Shown here piece after piece: positions 56,901 through 64,000 of a stretch of DNA of 64,000 nucleotides (position 1 is the first letter of the stretch; each line of letters starts with the position of its first letter). The notes beneath the pieces are model-generated. The model was given only the letters and a program-made list of their open reading frames with translations. It did no database searches and was not told where the DNA came from. Position numbers and translations under genes: made by a program. The stretch comes from Brachionus koreanus (lineage: Eukaryota; Rotifera; Eurotatoria; Ploima; Brachionidae), in contig PJRA01000011.1 of the NCBI GenBank assembly GCA_016987375.1, positions 1,290,227-1,354,226 of the forward strand, in the 5' to 3' direction.

Positions 56901-58034
56901 TCATATGCACTAGCCCAAACGTCTCGGTCATCACTAGTTAGAATTCCAATGCCATATTCATCTTCTTGTTTTGATTGTTCGACTATGAATTTTAAATTTA
57001 GATAAATTTCGTTTGGGTCCAGAATTAAACCAGTTTCTGTATCAATCACTTGTAACGAAAAAAACTAAAAAAAACACAAAAAATTTCTATAAATTTAAAT
57101 TAACAAAAAATTTTAAATTACTTTATTATTGTGAAGCACTGTTACGTGATTATTTTTTGATATGTTAAAATTTTGAATGTGCATTATATTGATTTGATCT
57201 TTGTCTTTTTTAGGTACACGACAAGTTCCAATAAGCTTATAATATTGATCCATACAAAAATAGGAATCACCAGATTTTTCAACAGGAAACTCCTGACTTA
57301 AACAATTATTAGAACTTTAATATCTAATTTTTAAATATATTTATTACTTATCAATCATTGATTTGAAGTTAAGCAATCCTAGTATGTATTTGGTTGCGAA
57401 TTGAAGTTGTCCATCCAAATTTTGATATTCATCCTGGGGATAAATGCTTCCTGGACTAACAATAATTGGTAAACTACAGCGAGGCTCCAGATAAACTTTG
57501 TCGTACCACCAATCTGCTATCTAAATTAATTTATTTTATCCAATTTAGCTGTCAATAAAAGCACTGTAATAAAAGCATTTTAAAATAAGCCAAATATTAA
57601 ATAAAAAGTGCTTTTATAATTAAGACATTAAAATTTTACCCAATTTTCAGTTTTTTTTGACTTTTCTACCAACAGACATTGGAGTTTTTGGGCATCATCA
57701 CTATTCAAAAAATTCATTGCAGCCTAAATGTGTTATAAAAAAATTATTTTTTTTTATTTTTTTTTTGGTAAAATTTTTTCACTTTTTCAGTTGCATCAAA
57801 TTCTTTTTTGTCTAGCAGTGGTTTAACAGCATTCAAATACTTTCCGACTGTGGATTGCAATTGGGGAATAGGCAGCCGAGGTAACGAAGTCTGACGTGAT
57901 AAAGTTCGAGTATTTTTTAGAATAATCGGATTTGAAAAACTTGAACCATAATATTTCAAAACTTCACGATATCGGTTTGTTATTCTCATGAAATCATTTT
58001 TCATCACAGCTCTTAATTTATTTTGACTTATCAT
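53965..58034 (-). CDS. CRAT: Carnitine O-acetyltransferase-type acyltransferase
   Basis: Transfers acyl groups between CoA and carnitine. Nine in-phase exons: 58034-57783, 57723-57640, 57520-57348, 57296-57122, 57064-56887, 55210-55035, 54974-54874, 54817-54695 and 54637-53965 (644 aa; human CRAT about 626). The N-terminal 45 residues are basic and may target mitochondria. LPRLPIPQLQSTVGKYLNAV opens the family fold. DWWYDKVYLEPR and SSNRWFDKTVQ are family blocks. The catalytic His is in TSFEHTVAEAVPHAV (H361), and LSTSQV near 570 and FGPLVDDGYGSCYN are the C-terminal substrate-site motifs. No N-terminal membrane spans of CPT1 type are present. The protein ends KPKL, a weak resemblance to a peroxisomal PTS1 tripeptide. 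CROT or a CPT2-like role cannot be excluded. Intron 5 (1.7 kb) is much longer than the others. Confidence 0.9.
56190..56215. repeat. Single piggyBac-like MITE end in CRAT intron 5
   Basis: AACCCGGCTTTCTAGTG then TTAA is the inverse of the terminus at 3191 and 53319. No opposite end was found, so it is a fragment. Confidence 0.45.
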
Positions 58035-58439
58035 CTTTCAAAAACAACTTAGCTTAAAAGGAACATAAGTTTTATTAAAATTTAAAAATCTATTAATTTT
58101 ATGTGTAATAAAAATTTAGTTCATTTGAAAATTTTTTCATACATTTTTTTATTTATCTTATTAACTAAAATTTTTGTATTTGAATTTAATTAAGATAACT
58201 AAGAATATTATATACTATTTGCTTTCAATCACAAATTGGATTTTGTGCTAGATACATAAATATTTGAATAATTTAATTTAGAATAAATTTGGTTTTATTT
58301 CTATTTTAGAATTTTAAATTTACAGGACAAATTTTTAAAAATTTTATGGACCCACTCATCATTAAAAAAAATTATTTAATTTTCTTAATTAATTAAGTTC
58401 TTGGTCGGTTACTATTTTTGATCTTCAAAGTCTATTTTT
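58035..58439. other. 5' flank of CRAT
   Basis: AT-rich stretch between the CRAT start and the LINE relic. No specific regulatory site recognised. Confidence 0.35.
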
Positions 58440-59510
58440 GTCAGTCACTTTTATAAGCTGTTTGCAGATGACAACAAATTTATTAGTGCCATTAGAAATA
58501 ATAATGATCAAATTCTATTAAAAAATGACATTGGCAAGATGGTTAAGTAGTCGAAGCGTTGAAGTATGAAATTCAATTAGTCGAAGTGTAAAGTAACATA
58601 TATATTGGCAACTCAAAGATTGATAGGCCAGAAATTTCAATGGTAAATGCCAATAATATCAAAGTTGAATTAGCTGAGACTACTACTGAGCTCGATCTTG
58701 GTGTGATGGTGAACATCTAATTTGGATAGTTGTGTTAACACTCAAAGGCCGGAGGGATTTTTCCAACCATTTTGTTTGACTTGTTTTTATTACTTTTTTT
58801 CAATGAAAATAAAATATTTTTGTATTAAAAATTAAATAATGTTATAATATTTTTGATTTAAGATATGATAGTCAAAAAATATTATTAAAAATAATCAAAT
58901 TTATTGGAAAAAAAAAACAAAGAAAATAAGTAACAAAAGGGGTTCAAAAGACCTCTCCGGCCTTTGAGTGGTAAAACAACATGCTTGGAAATTTCAAGAA
59001 AACATTTGTGTATTGGGATGCTCAATTATTCTTGTTACTTTACAAAACATATGCTAGATTGCATCTAGATTACTGGTTGAAATCCTTCCTTAAAAAAGGA
59101 TACTAGAATTTAAACTAGAAAAAGTAAAAAGACGAACAGAAACTAGTTCCACATATAAGAAGTTTGAATTATGAGCCTAGGATAGTTAATCTAGGTTTAG
59201 AAGCTCTAGAAGAATGATGATCTTTTACAATTTTCTAAAAATTTCAATACAATCATGTCAATTGGTATTGTCTTCAGTGAATAATGAAGCTCCAATGAGT
59301 AATGAAGTGGAAGAGTTAGGAGAGCAAAGCATCGCATTTGTTCGCAGCTAATAAAATGTGCAGTAAGGCGAAACTTTCCATCAAACGGAGTAGTAAATTA
59401 ATAGAATGCGCTGCCAACGTCGCTTGTCACAGAAAGTTCGATCAACCAATTCAAAAATAGGCCTTTAGGAACACTTAAGAATTCTCACATGGAATTCTTA
59501 AGAATTAAGT
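58440..59510 (+). mobile_element. LINE relic interrupted by a MITE
   Basis: Reads HFYKLFADDNKFISAIRNNN (catalytic FADD) before the insertion at 58735. After it comes FKKTFVYWDAQLFLLLYKTY then ARLHLDYW, HIRSLNYEPRIVNLGLEALE and NALPTSLVTESSINQFKNR, all C-terminal CR1/Jockey-type LINE blocks. Many stops are present. It ends near a perfect 11-bp hairpin at 59474-59502 (CTTAAGAATTC, 7-nt loop). Confidence 0.75.
58735..58974. repeat. TTAA-type MITE, second family
   Basis: TTAA then CACTCAAAGGCCGGAGGG at the left, mirrored by CCTCTCCGGCCTTTGAGTGG and TAA at the right; the TIR is about 20 bp. Non-coding, about 240 bp, inserted in the LINE relic just after the reverse transcriptase motif. Confidence 0.75.
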
Positions 59511-59589
59511 AATGAACTTCATTTATGAACTAATTCATTAATCTTCTGCTTATAAATGAATTAAACCGACTATAAAATTCAATTTACAG

Positions 59590-60316
59590 ACTGTCACTGT
59601 GTACTATTCTGAAGAAGTCCATAAATTAGATTTGAAATCTACTGAGTACGATAGATTAATTTTTAAAATTTTATTTGACTGTGCTTATTATTATATTAAA
59701 TTTTTGGCATACAATTACAATTTTGCAATTAAATACATTATTTACAAGTGGTGTACCACAAGATTCTGTTTTAGGTCCGACTTTATTTAATATATTTATC
59801 AAGGATTTAAGTAAAGACTTGTCAAACGAATATGAAAAATATGCAGATGATACCAAATTAGAAGCAAAATCATTACAAGAAGATTAAATAAATAACAGAT
59901 TTGTCAAATAAATGGTTAATTAAATCAAATTTTAATATATGTAAAGTAATTCATATTGGCAAGAACGATAACGAATACAAATATTATCTAAATGATGGTG
60001 ACAATTAAATTGAACTAGCTAAAACAAATTTAGAAAAATATTTAGGAATCCTTATCAGAAACAACCTGAAATTTAAAGATCAATGTATAGAAAAGAACTG
60101 CTTAAAATGGATAGTATAAACTGGTATAGGAAGCTTATTGCATCTAATAGAAATGAAAAACAAGATAATTATATCAAAGAATTAGTAAAATCAAATCAAC
60201 AACGATCAAAATTATTCTATAATAGAATAGTCAGTGTCTGGAACAAATTACCGCGTGAATTAAAACACGCAAAGTCACATAATTCAATGAAACTTTTTAT
60301 TAATTTGTTTTAAAAA
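59590..60316 (+). mobile_element. Second, internally deleted LINE relic
   Basis: 59740-59886 encodes [20 protein letters not shown] then [12 protein letters not shown] (catalytic YADD). 60083-60313 encodes QRSKLFYNRIVSVWNKLPRE then LKHAKSHNSMKLF, the LINE C-terminus. The part between is shortened and frameshifted. It has the same orientation as the relic just upstream but is a different copy. Confidence 0.75.
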
Positions 60317-60407
60317 AATAAAATACTCTCAAATGGCTTTTTACAGTCATTTTTTTATGTTTAAAAAATAAAATCTAATAAAATATTTTTTATTTAGATA
60401 TTTTTTG

Positions 60408-63400
60408 CTATTTAACAATACGTACAGCATCTCCAGTAACATTTATTAAACATTGACCTTGGTTTCGATGGGGATTATCTAAAAGAACACACTCGGTCAT
60501 TTTAAACGAAACAAGAGCATTTCCATCTAAACTAAGTACATGGGCTCGAACTAAGGCCAGCACTTCAGTGATGAAACAGTGCATAAATCCAGAAAGACCA
60601 CCATTTTCCTTTATTTGAGTACTTTCACGTATTAGAAAAAGATTTACCAGACCTAAATATCTTTCGATACGAGCATTGGGTACATAGGATAGATTGGTAA
60701 TCTCTACATTATTTTTAATATCAATATTACTCTCACCATAAGTCAAACATGAGCCTGTCAATATTATCATGGCATGATCATCATCAAATAAGCTAGTATC
60801 TGTTGACAAATTTGCCAGAACATAATTTTTGTACTTACGAAATTTGTAGTTGAGACCTTCCAAGATATAATCAAATATTTCATTGAATTTTTTAATATTC
60901 ATCTGAACCAATTTGGCTTCACATCGGTAAATGCTGGTAAACATTTGTAAATTTGAATTGAATTCAATGCCAGGCATATATTCAGTGCTGCAAGCTAAAA
61001 TATTCTTTTTAGCTGCAGAATCCATCAATTGATAAATGTTCTCTTTTTCACGGTAATCATCCAGCTCAATTTTAAGTAGGGCTTTAGAATCATTTTCTGA
61101 ATCTGTTTGTTCTATTGTTGATGAACTTAATTTAAAGTCAAGACCATAAAAATCAATGTTTCTTTGCATCTCATCTATCAATAATTTTTTTAAACTTTCT
61201 ATATCTTTAAATTCTCGATTCATTTTATCATTAATGATTTTCGGGAGTATAGGCTTAGGCAAAGGGGCTGCAAAACAAGCAGTCGCCTCAGCAATGCCCA
61301 TGAGTAAATTTTCACCAATAGATATTTGAACTTTAAGGCCATAGAGCATGTTCATTCCTTTAATTTTCAGTTTGCCAAGTAATTGACGATGTAGTTCGTA
61401 TTCCATGAAAGGCATGTAGTCACTAATCATTTTGGCACTTATTTCACCGGAACTTTTTTTGCGTGGACGGGAAACTATCGCTTTTATGAGAGATCCTCTT
61501 CCAATAATCTCTATTTCTGGCAGTGGTTGAATGGAAGTAAATATAACATCAGGCACTTGACCTTGACCACATACAGCACACTTTGACAGGGCCACTGGGA
61601 ACGGCAATTCAGTTTCATCATATGGCACATGGCAAATTGAACATTTTTCAGAGCTGTTCTCATCAATTCTTTTCAATGGATTGGCAAAAAATGCTTCATT
61701 GACTAGAGCTGCTGTACCAGTAGCTGATAGCACACATACATCTTCACATATGCTTTTAGTCTCAGTGTAGCCAAGGACCACATGACAATCAAGAGATTTC
61801 ATATGCGATCTAATTTCATTACGGATTTCGATCCACCATTTGTCACGCGACTCCAAATCATCAATTTCGTTGTTGGAATTTAATAGCTTAACTGACCGAG
61901 AGCATACAATTCCACAGACTGATTTTATAAAACCACTAGGATATTGCTGTAAAGTCAAAAACGGATATTCCTTAAAAACAATTTAATTTTTTTTTGAACA
62001 TTTGGAATTAGTTTTTCAAGATTATTAGACACTAGATTTGCTAGATTTCAAATATTTACGAATCCATAACTAAAACTTATGAGAAGAATTTTATTTTCAA
62101 AATTTTTAAAATAAAAAAATATGATAAATTAAAGAAATAATAATAACCGAATGATCATGGTCATTTTGGTTTTTCTCCATAATTTTGAAATTGCACAAAT
62201 TTTTCTTTAATTAAACATTTACTCAACAATCCACTAAAAACTTGCTACCGAATATTTTTGAAATTAATTATTATTATTTGAAAATAATTTAGGAAAATTT
62301 TTTCCAGGGCAGCCCTCATGATTCCAATCTTATTAGAAAAAAAAATATTGTTTAATATGTACAATTAGAGAAGAAAATATATAATCATTTAGGTTTAAAA
62401 TTATAAAATTAAATTTTTTATCAGTTTTATATGATTAGGATTGAGTCCGATGAGGTTTTGTACTTTAGGTTTGTCCTGTTGTAGCTTTGAATAATGAGAT
62501 TCTGGATTTTCCTGGCTATTAGTTATTGTTTTTTTTTGGACTTGATAAATTTTGAAAAAAAGATTTGCATTTCTGTCATATTTTTTAAATATAAGATACC
62601 TAAAGATAACCTAAATCTTTATTTTATTTTAAAAATTATATTTATTCTCTCGTGTAATTTTAATTTTTTCACGATGCACATCAAATTTGATTTAATTAAT
62701 TAATTTCTTGGAAATTTTTGGTAGTTATTTGAATCTCCCGATCAAAAAGCTTATTAATTTAGAAAAATGAGGTTTTCTCTTCTAGTTTAGACGCCTGTAT
62801 ACTGCTACACCTAGTATTCCGCTAGTTTACCTCAATTATTTTTATGAGAAAAGTTCTATTTCAAATGAAAAATAAAAAAATCAATTTCAATAAGATTATC
62901 AAACAGCTTTTGAAGCGTTCAAATTATTAAAATAAAAAAAATTGATTTAACAATGGAATCTCCACAATCAAAAATAGATGTTTATTTTTTTTTTCCAAAA
63001 TTTTTTTCCTTAACTAAGCATCTTTGAATGACGAACCATTTTCTATTTATTCCTTAAATTAATGCCTAGCTTAGATATCTTTTACAGAGAAAATTTAAAG
63101 GTTTCTAAATTTTCGAGATATTGGCTTTTATTGCTTAAATAAAATATATTAAAAAAGCTTGCTGAAATCAGATTATTTATTAAATATGATCAAAATTATC
63201 TTTTTATGTAAGTAAATTCAACTGTTTCGAATTTATTTTATAAACACAATGAAAAAATTTAAAATTAAATATTTCTAAAAGTGCTCATAAAAAGTAAATA
63301 AAAATTAATCCAAATATCATTAATAATTTTTTTTAAAAACTTGAAAAAATTGTTTTAAATTTATTCTACTTACCATTTTTTCAGAAATGGAATGACCATT

Positions 63401-64000
63401 TTGGTTTTCTTGTTTGTTTATGAGGTTTTGATGGTTGAGATCAGACTCTGAGCTGATTTTTTTGGTCAAACGATTGGGACTTATCTTGGAATGTTTGCTG
63501 ATTTCGGGGAATAGTTGAGACTTACTATTTCCAGCTTGCCTAATTATATTTGCCGCAGTTCCGATACCGCGCACAACAATTCCAAATTCTCCTTCTAAAT
63601 CAAAGTATTGTTGGTATCCAAGGACACAATTGGCTTCTATGTCCAAAACTTTAAGTCCGATTCGACGTTGAACTTCACCAGACAGCTTTGTGAACAATTT
63701 TTGTCTGGCTTCATTAGAGGCTCGAGGCGCTCGTATTTTATCTATCCATTGATACTCCGGATCGTCATTTAGAACCATTTCTTCAACGAATCCACAAAAA
63801 TTCTGCAAAACATATCCCTCTGGAATTCTAGAACCTTTACATTAATCATTTATAAATATATTTAACTAATTAGGGCAATTACTAGTAAAAAATTGAACTC
63901 CAGATGAGGATTTTCTGTACTCATTGCAATCACTTAGGATTTCTAGTCTTGCTTGAACCTTAATATCACCTCTAATTCCATGCAATGTATCAAAAATAGG
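60408..64000 (-). CDS. C2CD5: C2CD5 (CDP138) C-terminal part, cut by window edge
   Basis: Calcium-binding C2-domain phosphoprotein family known from insulin-stimulated GLUT4 vesicle traffic. Exons in the window: 64000-63883 (partial), 63834-63374 and 61970-60408, all in phase; introns 48 bp and 1.4 kb. The order matches vertebrate C2CD5: FDTLHGIRGDIKVQARLEI just after the C2 domain (itself off the edge), FVEEMVLNDDPEYQWIDKIR and APRASNEARQKL, then EYPFLTLQQYPSGFIKSVCG and IVCSRSVKLL. SICEDVCVLSATGTAA and a Cys cluster (KCSICHVPYDE, SKCAVCGQGQVPDV) follow, and PFMEYELHRQLLGKLKIKGM comes later. The protein stops at DAVRIVK. The Ser-rich linker after GYQQYFDLEGEFGIVVRGIG is much shorter than in vertebrates. 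The N-terminus lies to the right of the window. Confidence 0.93.
61971..63373 (-). other. C2CD5 intron without recognised content
   Basis: 1.4-kb GT-AG intron of very AT-rich DNA. No transposon, RNA gene or additional exon recognised. It corresponds to the variable Ser-rich linker of vertebrate C2CD5, so a divergent exon could be missed. Confidence 0.4.

Noticed and set aside
62494..62703. Hydrophobic 69-codon plus-strand frame in the C2CD5 intron
   Set aside because: Phe/Ile-rich composition expected from AT-rich DNA; no supporting signals.
1..64000. CRISPR arrays, bacterial operons, viral genes
   Set aside because: No spaced identical repeats, no prokaryotic gene arrangement and no viral structural or replication genes seen; the genes are spliced animal genes.

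Overview
The window is AT-rich animal (invertebrate) nuclear DNA. It has intron-containing genes for conserved eukaryotic proteins, GT-AG splice sites, many introns of only 32-60 bp, and a dense load of decayed transposons. The very low GC of non-coding DNA, the tiny introns, a fast-evolving intronless 7TM receptor and FLYWCH/SWIM-type MULE relics suggest a monogonont rotifer (Brachionus-like). That is an inference; a single window cannot prove it.

Layout. 1-240: Tc1/mariner relic. 1255-2931 (-): mitochondrial DNAJA3/Tid1 with two candidate alternative last exons. 3.2-6.3 kb: three non-autonomous DNA elements. 6564-12874 (+): nine-exon gene for a TBC-like plus C2-like protein, with mariner and hAT-like relics in its introns. 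13.4-14.0 kb: another transposase relic. 15055-18645 (+): intronless pyruvate carboxylase. 19.8-22.8 kb (-): CR1/Jockey-like LINE corpse carrying two nested insertions. 23583-25384 (-): espin-like ankyrin protein. 26.3-27.5 kb: a piggyBac-like MITE and a long-TIR element. 27917-28833: a divergent pair of small cysteine-rich secreted proteins not visible as single reading frames. 29216-31603 (-): orphan 7TM receptor. 32.4-33.8 kb: tRNA-derived SINE-like sequence and a mariner element containing a 942-base assembly gap. 34099-37380 (-): secreted leucine-rich-repeat protein. 40033-40788 (-) and 40953-41714 (+): head-to-head GPATCH4 and CIAPIN1. 41864-51542 (+): VPS16, whose introns contain a MULE pseudogene, a 656-bp TA-flanked foldback element and a mariner relic. 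51.8-53.7 kb: LINE debris and a MITE. 53965-58034 (-): carnitine O-acetyltransferase in nine exons. 58.4-60.3 kb: two LINE relics, one cut by a MITE. 60408-64000 (-): 3' part of C2CD5, running off the right edge.

The genes do not form a pathway. Pyruvate carboxylase, CRAT and DNAJA3 are mitochondrial or acyl-CoA related; CIAPIN1 acts in cytosolic Fe-S assembly; VPS16 and C2CD5 act in membrane trafficking; espin acts in actin bundles. I see no operon, CRISPR or defence system. The least ordinary items are the divergent cysteine-rich peptide pair, the TBC/C2 protein, the alternative DNAJA3 ends, and TTAA- and TA-flanked MITE families shared across the window. Gene models below were spliced by eye from reading frame, GT-AG sites and remembered protein families.
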